Positions 26,402-35,623 are shown, numbered from the stretch's first letter. The stretch: 64,000 bases of DNA from Lentzea kentuckyensis (GCF_002150765.1 NZ_MUYM01000036.1:1-64000); one strand, 5' to 3'. The notes: generated from the sequence alone by a model not told the origin. Translations and numbers: made by a program.

Positions 26402-27295
26402 TCAGAGCCCTCCGAGCACGTTTGCCACTGCAGGGAAACCGATGAAGATCAGGAAGCCGGCGCAAAGCACCACCACGGGGACGCTCATCCGTTCCGTGGC
26501 GGCCTGTGCCGCGCTTTCGGCGAGGGTCAGCTCCCGCGTTCGGAGTGCGGTGGCTTTCGCGGCGAGGCTGGCGCGAACGCGAGCGCCCTCAGTGCCCGCG
26601 AGACTTACCGAGGCGGCGAGCTCGGTCAGCGGCTGCACGCCCAGCTCCACACCGAGCTGACGCAGGGCGGACCACGGGGTGCTTCGGGTGAGCCTCGATG
26701 TGACGAGAGCGTGGCGAAGCTGGTCGAAAGCCCATCCCTTGCCGACGCTGACCGCGTACTTCAGTGCGCCGTCAACTCCGGCTCCACCAGCCAACAGGAC
26801 ACGAATCAGGTTGAGGTAGGCGGACAAGGCGTGCCGGAACGTCGAGCGGCGCCGTTCAGCCTCTCGGCGGACGTTAATGTCTGGGACGAAGAAGCCACCG
26901 ACGCCGGACAGAACGCTGGCCGCGAGCAAGATCTCCCAGGTGAGACCGGCATCAGCAACGACAAGCACGAGTTGTACGAGCGGAGGCACCAGCATCCCGG
27001 TCAAAGTAAGGACTGCCTTCTCCGCAAGGTGGTGGTCGACGCTCTTGCCGATGACCGCGAGGTCATCCCGGAGCGACTTGCTCGGCATGCCAATAGAACC
27101 CAGGGTGCCGACGAACGGCCTCCCCACGCTCAAAGCCCAGCCCGCCGAGTTCGCGGTGAGTATCGGAGCCGACGGAGGATCGGCCTGCAGCTGGTCCACC
27201 AGGGCGCGCAGCGACGGTCGCGGAGGGAAGGCGTACACCGCGAGCATCCACAGCCCAATGCCCAGACCGATTCCCCAGAACGCCGTGGTGATCAC
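26402..27295 (-). CDS. tadC: TadC-like pilus assembly membrane protein
   Basis: A 297-aa type II secretion F-domain protein. It has an N-terminal membrane helix, a soluble platform domain with FRHALSAYLNLIRVLLAGGAGVDGAL, and two C-terminal helices including VVVLCAGFLIFIGFPAVANVL. Paired F-domain proteins TadB and TadC form the inner-membrane platform worked by the TadA ATPase. I place the start at GTG 27295, which overlaps the TadB-like stop (GTGA), not at upstream in-frame codons. Confidence 0.85.
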   Translation of the reverse strand: MITTAFWGIGLGIGLWMLAVYAFPPRPSLRALVDQLQADPPSAPILTANSAGWALSVGRPFVGTLGSIGMPSKSLRDDLAVIGKSVDHHLAEKAVLTLTGMLVPPLVQLVLVVADAGLTWEILLAASVLSGVGGFFVPDINVRREAERRRSTFRHALSAYLNLIRVLLAGGAGVDGALKYAVSVGKGWAFDQLRHALVTSRLTRSTPWSALRQLGVELGVQPLTELAASVSLAGTEGARVRASLAAKATALRTRELTLAESAAQAATERMSVPVVVLCAGFLIFIGFPAVANVLGGL

Positions 27296-28161
27296 CGTGT
27301 CGCTCCCTGGTCCGTGCTCAGGTCGGTGAGGAACCGCTCGGGCTCGCGGAACCGCGCGATCCTGGTCAACCACGCGAACGCCGTCACGAACAGCGCTCCG
27401 ACGAGCAGCAGCACGACCTGGCCGAACACCGAGTCGAACGGACTGAGGTAATCGCGGTTGAAGACCACCAAGCCGGCAGCGAACAAGAGGGTGGTGATCA
27501 CGATTACTCGCACGCTGGTCCGCGAACGAGCTCGCCCGGCGTCGACCCGCATCCGCATCGTCGCTTGTTCGCGTGCTTCGACGGCGAGCTCGCCGAGCAA
27601 GTCCGCGAGTTGTCGCGCCTGATGCTCGGAAGCCAGCATCAGCGCCGAGACGACCAGGTCCGCAATGGGGTCTTGAAGCTGGTCGGCGAGGTCGCGAAGT
27701 ACCGACCCGAGGCGCTCACCGCGTTCCAGCCTCACCGCAAGCTCGGTGACCTCGTCGCGGATCGGTTCCGGGCAGGTTGAGGCGGTGGCGAGGATGGCCT
27801 GTTCCAGACCGGCCGCGGCTACGAGCGTGTCGCGCAGCATCTCTGTCCAGCTGGCGATCGCCTCGATGCGTTCGACCTGACGCTGGTGGCCGACGTTCGA
27901 TCCCAGTATCCGCGGGAGCCCCAGCACCGCGAGCAGGCTCAGGACGCCGCCCACCACCCAGCCGGTGAACATGCCGACTCCGAGCCCCACGAGCACTGCA
28001 AATGCAGCATGACCAAGGTGCCTCTGGTCGAGCCTCAGGGCGGGTACGTCTCGCCGACGTGGCTTCGTCTCGGTGACGGGTCGTCCACGCCAGCCAGCGA
28101 TGACAAGCAGAACACCGGCAGCCAAACCGGCCCCGAGCAGTCCGAAGAGCAAGGTGGTCAT
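27292..28161 (-). CDS. tadB: TadB-like pilus assembly membrane protein
   Basis: A 289-aa F-domain protein with an N-terminal helix (LLFGLLGAGLAAGVLLVIAG), two helices near residues 50-90, the platform segment WTEMLRDTLVAAAGLEQAI, and two C-terminal helices (VIVITTLLFAAGLVVF and VFGQVVLLLVGALFVTAF). It is the partner of TadC. The ATG at 28161 overlaps the TadA stop. Confidence 0.87.
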   Translation of the reverse strand: MTTLLFGLLGAGLAAGVLLVIAGWRGRPVTETKPRRRDVPALRLDQRHLGHAAFAVLVGLGVGMFTGWVVGGVLSLLAVLGLPRILGSNVGHQRQVERIEAIASWTEMLRDTLVAAAGLEQAILATASTCPEPIRDEVTELAVRLERGERLGSVLRDLADQLQDPIADLVVSALMLASEHQARQLADLLGELAVEAREQATMRMRVDAGRARSRTSVRVIVITTLLFAAGLVVFNRDYLSPFDSVFGQVVLLLVGALFVTAFAWLTRIARFREPERFLTDLSTDQGATR

Positions 28162-29540
28162 GGCCTCCACCACCCGTCACTCCGGTCGCAGAGGTCGGGG
28201 TCGTAGCCCGCTTCGACGAGCAGGTCGACAGTGTCGGTCCGAAGGGGTGCGGCTGGAACAGCGCGCCGGTCCGGGCCAGGGCGCCAGCACTCGTTGCTGA
28301 TGACCTGTGCGCCCTCGGCCCCGACCACCTCTCTCACCGACGACACGACGCGCTTGCTGGCGTCGTCGCGCGGTTTGTCCAGGTGGACGACGAAGTGCAA
28401 CGCCGAGGCGACCAGGAGGTTGGTCGCCTCGATCGGCAACCGCTCAGGTCCCTGCACGGCGTACGCGGCGAGCTTGGTGAACGCGCCCTGACTGGAGCTG
28501 GAGTGCAAGGTGCCCATGGAGCCGTCGTTGCCCATGGACATCGCGTTGGTCAACGGGATGACCTCCGGGCCGCGAACCTCTCCGACGATCACTCTGTCCG
28601 GGCTCATCCGCAACGACTGCCAGACGAGGTCCGACATCGAGATTCCGCCTTGGCCCTCGATGTTCGGCTCTCGGGCCTGCAAGGGCACCACATCCGGATG
28701 AAGGTCGGTGTCCTCGTCCAGCCCGAGCTCGAAGACGTCCTCGATGGTGACGAGCCGCTCCCAGCACGGAATGGCCGAGGCAAGTCCGCGGAGCATCGTG
28801 GTCTTACCGATCGAGGTGCCGCCGGTGACCAGCACGTTGCGCTTAGCTCGAACGACGGCTGCCAGAAAGCTCTCCAGAGCCAGATCGATGCTGCCGAGCT
28901 CGCGAAGCTGCGCCAGGTTCACCCTGGAGAAGCGGTGACGACGAATCGACACGGACGGCCGCGTCGTCACGGCCATGACCGCGGACACGCGCTCGCCGCC
29001 GGGCAGCTGGAAGTTCACGATCGGCGAGCCACGGTCGAACCTGCGTTCCTCCACACCCGATCGGGCCGCGAGGTCGCGGATCAGCTCGACGAGCTCGGTG
29101 TCCGAACCGACGACAGGTGGCAGGCGCCTGCGAGTTCCGTCGGCGCAGCGGATGAACACGCGGTCGCCGTTGATGTTGATGTTCTCGATGTCGTGATCAG
29201 CCAGCAGCGGTTCGAGGCCGGCCAAGCCGAAGACCTCGTCGAGGACCTGCTTGATCAGTCGCTGCTCGACGTCCGGAGTGACCAGCATCCCGCCGTCCGC
29301 CGTGTTGTGGAGCTCGGCACGAGCGTGTGCTTCCGCGGCGTCGGTGAGTATCGCTTCGGCCAGACGCTGTCGCTGCTGCGCGTTCATCGGCGGTCGTTCA
29401 GCGGCCTCATCGCTCCGAATGCGCTGACCGAGCTGTTCTGACAGCGAGCTGCGCAAGTGTTGGCGCAACCGGTCAACCGCCGCTGCCTCTCCAGCCGCCT
29501 TGTACGGCAGCTCTGCCGGGCCTGCCAAGGCGCGAGTCAT
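28158..29540 (-). CDS. tadA: TadA/CpaF-family pilus ATPase
   Basis: A 460-aa secretion ATPase that drives Flp pilus assembly. Walker A is VTGGTSIGKTT (about residues 238-248); the family's usual GGTGSGKTT has Ile in place of the second glycine's neighbour here. Further marks are the Asp box TIEDVFELGL and DRVIVGEVRGPEV (Walker B region), then the His box MGTLHSSS. An N-terminal helical domain precedes the ATPase core. Both ends overlap neighbours (ATGA). CpaF/TadA-type ATPases also serve other secretion systems, but the neighbours place it in the Tad system. Confidence 0.93.
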   Translation of the reverse strand: MTRALAGPAELPYKAAGEAAAVDRLRQHLRSSLSEQLGQRIRSDEAAERPPMNAQQRQRLAEAILTDAAEAHARAELHNTADGGMLVTPDVEQRLIKQVLDEVFGLAGLEPLLADHDIENININGDRVFIRCADGTRRRLPPVVGSDTELVELIRDLAARSGVEERRFDRGSPIVNFQLPGGERVSAVMAVTTRPSVSIRRHRFSRVNLAQLRELGSIDLALESFLAAVVRAKRNVLVTGGTSIGKTTMLRGLASAIPCWERLVTIEDVFELGLDEDTDLHPDVVPLQAREPNIEGQGGISMSDLVWQSLRMSPDRVIVGEVRGPEVIPLTNAMSMGNDGSMGTLHSSSSQGAFTKLAAYAVQGPERLPIEATNLLVASALHFVVHLDKPRDDASKRVVSSVREVVGAEGAQVISNECWRPGPDRRAVPAAPLRTDTVDLLVEAGYDPDLCDRSDGWWRP

Positions 29541-30322
29541 GACCCCGCTCCGTTCTGGCGCGGCTGACCGACCGAAGCGAGCTGGGGCTGCGAGCTGGCC
29601 TCCGGCGCAGACGCGATCAAACTCGCGCGAAGGCTGAGCGCGAGCTTGGCCGCTGCCCTACCCAGCGCCGACCTGTTCGGCCCGCTCCGGCTCGCTCCTT
29701 GGCCGGACAGGGATTCCGCGCCCTTTACGTCGTGAGGAATGTGTGCCATGACCGGGATGCGCAGCTCATGCGACACGTAGCCGACGCGGTGGCCGTGGCC
29801 CACCAAGACAAAACAGGGGCGTTGGGACCATCGCTGTGCAGCTTCCAGCTTGAGGGCAACGTGGGCGAGCTCGTCGTCGCGCGGACGTGCAACGAGCAAC
29901 ATCGCGTCCGCGCTGCGGATGATCGACAACGCCGGAGAGTCCGGGTCCACCCGGCCGCAGTCGGCGATCACGGCGGTGTCCGCCCGATCGCCGGCACGGC
30001 GCAAGGGTGACGACGGGCCGGTAGCCAACAAACCCAGTGCTGCACGGGCTTGCTCCGCTTGGACCGGTCCAGGCAGCACCCGCAACCCGTCTGGAAGGAA
30101 CTGAGCGTGGTGCGCCAGCTGGTCCGCGCGGAAGCGGGTTGAAGCAGCCAGCCGAACCAACGTCAGCTCGGAGCTCAACCGGAATCGGGTCATCAGGTCG
30201 CCCCCAGCGGGGTCGGCCTCCACCACCACCGGAACCTCCGGCCCCGGCCACCGCGCACCCAGCGCCACCGCAAGAGTGGTGACACCTGGAGAACTCTTCA
30301 ACGAGCAGACGGCGATGAGCAT
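29537..30322 (-). CDS. CpaE/TadZ-like MinD-type ATPase
   Basis: A 261-aa protein of the ParA/MinD class with a deviant Walker A at the N terminus (SLKSSPGVTT, residues 7-16) and VVVEADPAGGDL a little later. TadZ/CpaE proteins place the pilus machine at the cell pole or other sites. It lies directly upstream of TadA, with ATGA overlap on one side and TGATG on the other. The C-terminal 40 residues are low-complexity. Confidence 0.8.
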   Translation of the reverse strand: MLIAVCSLKSSPGVTTLAVALGARWPGPEVPVVVEADPAGGDLMTRFRLSSELTLVRLAASTRFRADQLAHHAQFLPDGLRVLPGPVQAEQARAALGLLATGPSSPLRRAGDRADTAVIADCGRVDPDSPALSIIRSADAMLLVARPRDDELAHVALKLEAAQRWSQRPCFVLVGHGHRVGYVSHELRIPVMAHIPHDVKGAESLSGQGASRSGPNRSALGRAAAKLALSLRASLIASAPEASSQPQLASVGQPRQNGAGS

Positions 30323-31005
30323 CAGCGGTTCCCTCCCGCGATCGCGAGCAGGCTCAGCTGGCCTGCTGGTGCCGACGACAACGCGCGACCATCCGATTCG
30401 GACATGCGCAACGAGACGACCGTGGTCTGCTCGTTCGCGCGCCCGGAGACGCCGAGTACCACCGCGGTCCAGGACTTGGGTGTCGACTCCGCCGACGTTC
30501 CCTGTCCAGGAGTGAGCAGAACGGCGACGGTCGTGCCCGGCGAGAGCTCCGGTGGGAACTGCCCCGGCTTGAGGCCAACGGCCGCGATCGCTTTGCCCTG
30601 CTCAGGAACTTGAGGAGCGCCGAGCACCGAACGTGTGACGAGCGAACCTTGGGGCAGGCTGAACGCGAGAGGCTGCCCGACGACCGTTGAGGCGGCCGAC
30701 GCGACGATCACGTCCATCTCCGAGCCCGCCGCCAGTGCGACCTGGCGAAGGTCTTGGGCCGCAAGGACTTGGCCGGCCGCCACTGGACGGGCGAGCGCGA
30801 GGACGCTGTCTCTGTCTCCCAGTTCAGTCGCGAGAACCGCGCCCCCGACGCCGCAAGCGGGGACCAGCATGAGCCCCAGCAGAAGATGCGGAACGCGCCG
30901 ACGACGGTTGCTCCATCGCGTCGGTGGTTTGCCGTCGCGCGACGTCCATCGAAGAGACGAGTTGGACTGCGGTTTCGTGTTGATCAGATCGCTGTTCGCG
31001 GTCAT
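30322..31005 (-). CDS. CpaB/RcpC-like SAF-domain protein
   Basis: A 227-aa protein with a basic N terminus, one membrane helix (HLLLGLMLVPACGVGGAVLA) and an extracytoplasmic SAF domain (ARPVAAGQVLAAQDLRQV, then LPQGSLVTRSVL). SAF proteins of Tad loci (CpaB/RcpC) are thought to work in pilus assembly at the envelope. ATG 31005 has AAGGGGG ahead; I prefer it to the in-frame start at 31032. Confidence 0.82.
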   Translation of the reverse strand: MTANSDLINTKPQSNSSLRWTSRDGKPPTRWSNRRRRVPHLLLGLMLVPACGVGGAVLATELGDRDSVLALARPVAAGQVLAAQDLRQVALAAGSEMDVIVASAASTVVGQPLAFSLPQGSLVTRSVLGAPQVPEQGKAIAAVGLKPGQFPPELSPGTTVAVLLTPGQGTSAESTPKSWTAVVLGVSGRANEQTTVVSLRMSESDGRALSSAPAGQLSLLAIAGGNR

Positions 31006-31089
31006 CACGGCCCCCTTTAGGCATGACTTCATCGCGGCACGTCGGTTCAGCTGTTCGACGTGCCTGGATCTAACGGATGTGTTGAGCGA

Positions 31090-31932
31090 TCAGCCGGTGG
31101 TAATTCCTTGGCTCTCGGCGACCCGGAACGCGGCTGAAGCGTTGGTCGACAAGTTCGGGAAAGTCCCGCTCTGCCCCGCGCCGGACCAAGTCACCGTCCA
31201 CTGCACGGTGGCGGTCACGGGGAAGGTCTCGGCTGGGTGCCCTGCCGACGAGGACTTGTACGTGTGCCCGCAGTCGGGCGATGTGCCCTTCGGGTCGCCG
31301 TCAGCCGGGAACGAGGTGCCCGCGCCGATGCAGGTGACCGAACTGCCGTCCCCCATGGACCAGATCACCGAGGTGGGTCTTGCTGTGGCGGTCACGGATA
31401 CTCCGGGAACGGACGCCGTGGCCGAGACGTCAGTCCAGCTGCTGCGATCCAACCACATCCAGGTGGGCAGGTTGACCAGCTGGTCTCCAGCAGGGTTCGC
31501 CATGATCCTCGGCGTGGGCAGCCGCAGCTGCCTGCGGGCGATCTGCGCTACCTGCTCAGGTGTGAGAGGTGGTGGGGCGGCGGCCCCAGCGGGAACCCAG
31601 ATCGGGCCGCGGGAGTCCGGATCCTTTCCGTCGGGCGAGCACAGCAACATGAACCAGCCGCCGGGTTCCTTCGGCGTTTCCTGGCCGGGCCCTGGCCCAG
31701 CAGGCACGTACCGACAACCGAAGCGGCCGTCGTCGTTCTGCTCCGTGCCGTTGACCGGGCGCTGACCGCTGGTCGTCGAATCGTCCGGGCGCGTCCCCGC
31801 CGATACCTCGCACAACGGGGAAGGCTCCTGACCACAGGTCGTCACGCCCCACGCGTCATCCGCCACAGCCGCCGGCGACGCTGCGAAGAAGCCCGTTGTC
31901 ATCAGCGCCACAACAACAGTTGTTCGTCTCAT
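31090..31932 (-). CDS. Secreted protein of the pilus operon, PKD-like
   Basis: A 280-aa protein with a signal peptide (MRRTTVVVALMTTGFFAASPAAVA). The mature region has disulfide-ready cysteines and a segment VIWSMGDGSSVTCIGAGTSF followed by CGHTYKSSSAGHP; the GDG...HTY pattern resembles a PKD-type beta domain. PKD domains often mediate surface adhesion, so a pilus-associated or adhesive role is possible but inferred. It ends 84 bases before the CpaB-like gene and starts 3 bases after the lipoprotein gene. Confidence 0.65.
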   Translation of the reverse strand: MRRTTVVVALMTTGFFAASPAAVADDAWGVTTCGQEPSPLCEVSAGTRPDDSTTSGQRPVNGTEQNDDGRFGCRYVPAGPGPGQETPKEPGGWFMLLCSPDGKDPDSRGPIWVPAGAAAPPPLTPEQVAQIARRQLRLPTPRIMANPAGDQLVNLPTWMWLDRSSWTDVSATASVPGVSVTATARPTSVIWSMGDGSSVTCIGAGTSFPADGDPKGTSPDCGHTYKSSSAGHPAETFPVTATVQWTVTWSGAGQSGTFPNLSTNASAAFRVAESQGITTG

Positions 31933-31935
31933 CGC

Positions 31936-32454
31936 TCAACAACTCCCGACCTCGTGAACCCCGTAGTCGGAGACCTTCCACGTGCCGTCCGGCTGCTTCT
32001 CGACCGCGGCCTTGATGAGTCGCCGGCCACCGGGCACATCGTCCGCGAGCATGCCGTTGTCCTTGCGGTACTTGAGCCAGTTCGTCGAGTCGCCGCAGTC
32101 GGTGATCGTGATCTTCCGCGGATCACCGGCAGGATCTGCGGCCGACACCTTCGGATCGAGGACAGGCTTTCCCTTGCTGACCAATCCTTTCTCCCGGTCC
32201 GACTGCAGGCTCCGTTTCAGCTTCTCCAGCGCGGCACCGGCCGCGTGCTGCCCAAGCAGCGGAGAAGCCGCGTCCGCAGTGGTCCCTACGACGGAGAAGG
32301 CATCCCACATCCCTCGATACGCATCGATCGCGTCGGTGCGGGCTGAGTCGGCAGGCCGCACAGCGGAAGTCGTCTCAGGCGACGATGCGCCAGGCGCCTG
32401 AGCGCACGCACCCACCAGGAGCGCGCTTCCGACAAGCAGCAGCGTCTTCTTCAT
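31936..32454 (-). CDS. Predicted lipoprotein of the pilus operon
   Basis: A 172-aa protein with a lipobox (LLLVGSALLVGAC, Cys20). Downstream is a soluble, NTF2-like-sized domain (AIDAYRGMWDAFSVVG ... WKVSDYGVHEVGSC). The ATG at 32454 has GAGG ahead and overlaps the stop of the preceding small gene; the frame open to 32685 lacks these features. It is likely tethered to the outer face of the membrane. No specific function is known. Confidence 0.75.
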   Translation of the reverse strand: MKKTLLLVGSALLVGACAQAPGASSPETTSAVRPADSARTDAIDAYRGMWDAFSVVGTTADAASPLLGQHAAGAALEKLKRSLQSDREKGLVSKGKPVLDPKVSAADPAGDPRKITITDCGDSTNWLKYRKDNGMLADDVPGGRRLIKAAVEKQPDGTWKVSDYGVHEVGSC

Positions 32455-32678
32455 CGAGGCCTCCAAACTGGGAAGGTGAACGGTGGTGCCGAGGTGGCCC
32501 CGCTTGGGGGCGTAGGGGCCACCTCGACCGGCGCGCCCGGTGTGAAACTGACTTCCGGGCGAAGTTCGTCGGCGAGTGCGAGCTGCACGATCAACACGAA
32601 GAGTGCAACAGCGCGATGCAGTGCTCGTGGCGCCTCGTAGGCGATGACAGGATCCGTTTCCCTGAGCGGAAGGCACAT
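32451..32678 (-). CDS. Small membrane protein of the pilus operon
   Basis: A 75-aa protein with one hydrophobic stretch (HRAVALFVLIVQLALA) and a proline-rich tail (PGAPVEVAPTPPSGATSAPP). It has GGAGG seven bases before ATG 32678, and its stop overlaps the lipoprotein start (ATGA), which argues that it is translated. It is too short for family assignment. Confidence 0.55.
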   Translation of the reverse strand: MCLPLRETDPVIAYEAPRALHRAVALFVLIVQLALADELRPEVSFTPGAPVEVAPTPPSGATSAPPFTFPVWRPR

Positions 32679-32691
32679 CACGCAACCTCCC

Positions 32692-33333
32692 TCAGCCTTG
32701 CAACATCAGGCAGACAGCTCCGGCAAGGAGCGCTGGCCCGAGTGCGACTGGATCGTGACGACCGATTCGTCTCAGGATGAGCAACGTCGGCGTGACGAGC
32801 CCAGCAAGCATCAGACCTGTTATCAGTCCTAAAGCGACGCATAGCCAGCCGCGCGAGCCCAGGAAGAGAGCCAATGTCGTGGCGAGCGTGACGTCGCCGA
32901 ACCCCAACTCGGCGCCAAGCCTCAGATAGAGGAGCAATCCGACTCCGAACACCACAGCTGAGGCGAGGCCGGCACGAACCAGCAACTCGACATCGCGCAG
33001 GGCAAACGCCATGAAGCTGAGCTGGATCAGGCCACCGGCGAACAGCGTGCCCACGACGTGGTGCGGCAGCTTGTGGCACGTCCAGTCGACGAGCGCGAGC
33101 ACGAGGCCGACGATCACCAACCACGCAACGAGCGCGGCCGATCGAGGAGCCATCAAAGCTGCACACGCCAGCGCAGAACCCAGAAGCGCGCTCGCTGCAA
33201 GGGAAACCGTCCAGCCAGCAGAGGCGAGGAGGCGCCACGACAGCAGCTCGTGCCGCGCGATCGAGAAGCTGTAGAGCACCACCAGCGGTCCCGTAGCCAG
33301 GCCCAGCACCGAGTAGGACAGCACCATGAACAT
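32692..33333 (-). CDS. Type IV prepilin peptidase (A24 family)
   Basis: A 213-aa polytopic protein with about six hydrophobic helices and the two aspartates of A24 aspartic proteases: VDWTCHKLP and ELGFGDVTL (GxGD motif). It processes the Flp-like prepilin and TadE-like pseudopilins encoded downstream. It lacks the N-terminal methyltransferase part of PilD, as is usual for TadV-type enzymes. It is the first gene of the operon; GGAGGG precedes ATG 33333. Confidence 0.85.
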   Translation of the reverse strand: MFMVLSYSVLGLATGPLVVLYSFSIARHELLSWRLLASAGWTVSLAASALLGSALACAALMAPRSAALVAWLVIVGLVLALVDWTCHKLPHHVVGTLFAGGLIQLSFMAFALRDVELLVRAGLASAVVFGVGLLLYLRLGAELGFGDVTLATTLALFLGSRGWLCVALGLITGLMLAGLVTPTLLILRRIGRHDPVALGPALLAGAVCLMLQG

Positions 33334-33531
33334 CGCGCCCTCCAGCAAGCGAATGTCCGACCGGCCGGATCCGCGCAGGCGAGCGCGACAGAGCGCTGAG
33401 AAGCGTCAAAAGATGGTTGCTGGTAGCTGATGGTCGCCGAGACATGTCGATCCCCGATCGCGTTCGAGGCCAGCCCACGGCTGCCTCACCACTGCGGTTT
33501 CAGGGATCAGCTCGATAGCGACAAAGCCAAC

Positions 33532-33553
33532 CCAATCGGAATACTCCGATTGG
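33532..33553. promoter_or_regulatory. Perfect 9-bp inverted repeat upstream of the pilus operon
   Basis: CCAATCGGA and TCCGATTGG flank a 4-base spacer (ATAC). It lies 28 bases after the SDR stop and about 200 bases before the prepilin peptidase start, both minus strand. With only 4 bases in the loop and no T tract it reads better as an operator for a dimeric repressor than as a terminator. The rest of the 33354-33581 gap shows no gene. Confidence 0.5.
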
Positions 33554-33581
33554 CCTAGAGTAGACAGTGACGCCAATCACG

Positions 33582-34415
33582 TCAACCGGATCGCCTCCGC
33601 CGACGCCCGAGCAACCGCCCGACAGCCGGAACCAGGCCCTGGTAGTGCCCGCCGATAAGGCGCTCTAGGACGGCCACAAGACGCGCGTCCGCACCGACGA
33701 AGACCCGCGCACGACGGCGTTCAACTCCACTTAGGACGATCGTCGCGGCCTCTTCAGGTTCAGTGCGTGCGACACGCTTCTCGAAGCCTTGGACCACGGC
33801 GTCACGGTTCTCACCGCTCGCGAAACTTCCATTGCGGACGATCGAGGTCCGGACGCCCCCAGGGAACACGCACGTCACCGAGACGCCGGTGCCAGCGAGC
33901 TCCTGCCGCAGTGACTCGCTGAAGCCGCGGACAGCGAACTTCGACGAGTTGTACGCGCTGTACTTCGGAGTCGCCACCAGACCGTATGCGCTGGAGAACG
34001 TCACGATGCGGCCGTCCTTCGAGTGGGTGACAGCCGAAAGGTGCGCCTTGACGGTGTACATCAGCCCTCGCCAGTTCACCGCCATCACGCGTTCGATGTC
34101 CGCGATGTCCGAGTCGAGCAGGCTGCCGCGATGAATGGTCCCGGCGGCCGCGAACACGGAGTCGACGCCGCCCAGCTCGGCGTTGGCCGCGGCCGCGGCA
34201 GCCTGCATGCCGTCCCAGTCAGTCACATCGACGACTTGCGCGAGCACCTGCGCTCCGATCGCCTCGCAGCTGCGGGCCGCTTCCTCAAGACCGTCGGCAT
34301 CGTGATCAAGCAGTGAAAGCCGAGCGCCACGGCGCGCGAGCTCCACCGCCAACGCCCGCCCGATGCCCGCACCAGCACCGGTGATGACCGCAACCTTGCC
34401 CTCGAAGCAGCTCAA
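33582..34415 (-). CDS. Short-chain dehydrogenase/reductase
   Basis: A 277-aa classical SDR: NAD(P)-binding TGAGAGIG near the N terminus, active-site Ser (FSSAYG) and YNSSK (Y-x3-K). The substrate is unknown. It acts as a cytoplasmic oxidoreductase by family. I propose TTG 34415 as start because GGAAGG lies nine bases ahead and the fold begins immediately; the frame is open to 34487. A basic C-terminal tail (RRRRRSG) is unusual. Its surroundings do not suggest a pathway. Confidence 0.85.
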   Translation of the reverse strand: MSCFEGKVAVITGAGAGIGRALAVELARRGARLSLLDHDADGLEEAARSCEAIGAQVLAQVVDVTDWDGMQAAAAAANAELGGVDSVFAAAGTIHRGSLLDSDIADIERVMAVNWRGLMYTVKAHLSAVTHSKDGRIVTFSSAYGLVATPKYSAYNSSKFAVRGFSESLRQELAGTGVSVTCVFPGGVRTSIVRNGSFASGENRDAVVQGFEKRVARTEPEEAATIVLSGVERRRARVFVGADARLVAVLERLIGGHYQGLVPAVGRLLGRRRRRSG

Positions 34416-34464
34416 GACCCAGCACCTTCCCCGCGGCCGGCCAACTGAGTCGACCTTCCCACGT

Positions 34465-35478
34465 TCAGGGCAGGGTGAGGGTGACAAGCGCTGCGGTGGT
34501 GTGTTGATCCAACGCCATGAGCGCCGCGGAGATGGCCACCTTCATCCAGCTTCCGTCCTCGGCGCGAAGCCTCAGAACACCACCTGTCCGCCCGCTCGAC
34601 ACCAGTTCCTTCGACAACCCGACCGCGCTGCGCAGATCCTCGCGGTGGATGGCTGGACGGTGCGGTGCGCCGAGCGTCCAGGCGACTCCGGGCATGGGGT
34701 TGTCGAGCCACTTCAGCAGCCTCATCGTGTGCAGGTCGACGATCGCCCGCCAACGTCCCGGCGTGGCCTCAGCCGCGAGGACCTGTTGCGCGAGCAGGAC
34801 CGGCGTGGGCGGCGGAGCGGCCGGAACGCTCTCGGCAGGCCCTATGTCGTGGGTGATTCCGCGGACGATGAGCTCGACGCGGCCATTGGGCGTCTTCACC
34901 TCGACGCACCGGCATGCGAAATGCACACCCCGCCGCTCGCCGTCGTCCCGGTTGACGGTCCACGTAGCGAGGTGCTCCGCGCCCTCCTTCGCGTTGACGA
35001 TGAGGGCCAGCGCCTTCGCCTCGTCCGCGTTCGTCGTCAGCCGCTGATAGGCGAAGAGCTCAGCGAGGTCGTGCTCGTTCCGCCATTTGTCGGCTCTGGT
35101 TCCGTAGAGCCTCAGCAGATCGTCAGACCTGCTGCTGACGTGCCGGGTGAGGTTGATGTGCCACGCGCCCGCGGGGTCCCGCGGCGGCGGATCCTCGTCC
35201 AGCGGTCCGACCCACAGGTAGACGCCGTGGACCAGACCGCCGTACGCGAGCAAAGGGTGACCGATAACGCGCCGCCTGCCAGTGGTCGTTCGAGCTTCGA
35301 CCGACTGCCGGCTTTCAATCACGCGTGCGGTCACGCCCAGTGCGTCGGCAAGGAACGGTCCTCGTCCTAGAACCGACCGAAGCGGAACCATGTTCTTCGG
35401 GTTGCTTCCAACAGCCAGCACCGTCGGTTCGCACCGACTGCCGCCGAAGGTCTCGACCAACAACCAGTCAGCCGCCAT
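34465..35478 (-). CDS. GAF/PAS-like protein (DUF5593-like)
   Basis: A 337-aa soluble protein. The N-terminal half (about 30-190) has a GAF/PAS-like pattern (LLAYGGLVHGVYLWVGP, then AWHINLTRHV and NEHDLAELFAYQRLTTNADEAKAL). The C-terminal half again looks PAS-like (RAIVDLHTMRLLKWLDN ... LRLRAEDGSWMKVAISAAL). It resembles the GAF-like DUF5593 proteins of mycobacteria and relatives. No output domain is present, so any signalling role would need a partner. The start at ATG 35478 is weakly supported. Confidence 0.6.
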   Translation of the reverse strand: MAADWLLVETFGGSRCEPTVLAVGSNPKNMVPLRSVLGRGPFLADALGVTARVIESRQSVEARTTTGRRRVIGHPLLAYGGLVHGVYLWVGPLDEDPPPRDPAGAWHINLTRHVSSRSDDLLRLYGTRADKWRNEHDLAELFAYQRLTTNADEAKALALIVNAKEGAEHLATWTVNRDDGERRGVHFACRCVEVKTPNGRVELIVRGITHDIGPAESVPAAPPPTPVLLAQQVLAAEATPGRWRAIVDLHTMRLLKWLDNPMPGVAWTLGAPHRPAIHREDLRSAVGLSKELVSSGRTGGVLRLRAEDGSWMKVAISAALMALDQHTTAALVTLTLP

Positions 35479-35623
35479 CGCTCCGTCCCCCCGGTCGAAG
35501 ATTGGCCTGCTCAGGCAGGCTAACTCCACCGAGGGCGCCGCGCTTGGAGCTTCTCCAAGACGCCGAGGGCGAGGTGCTCAAATCATTCAGTCGAGTGAAT
35601 TCTTTGGTCGGCTCTGCGGTACA

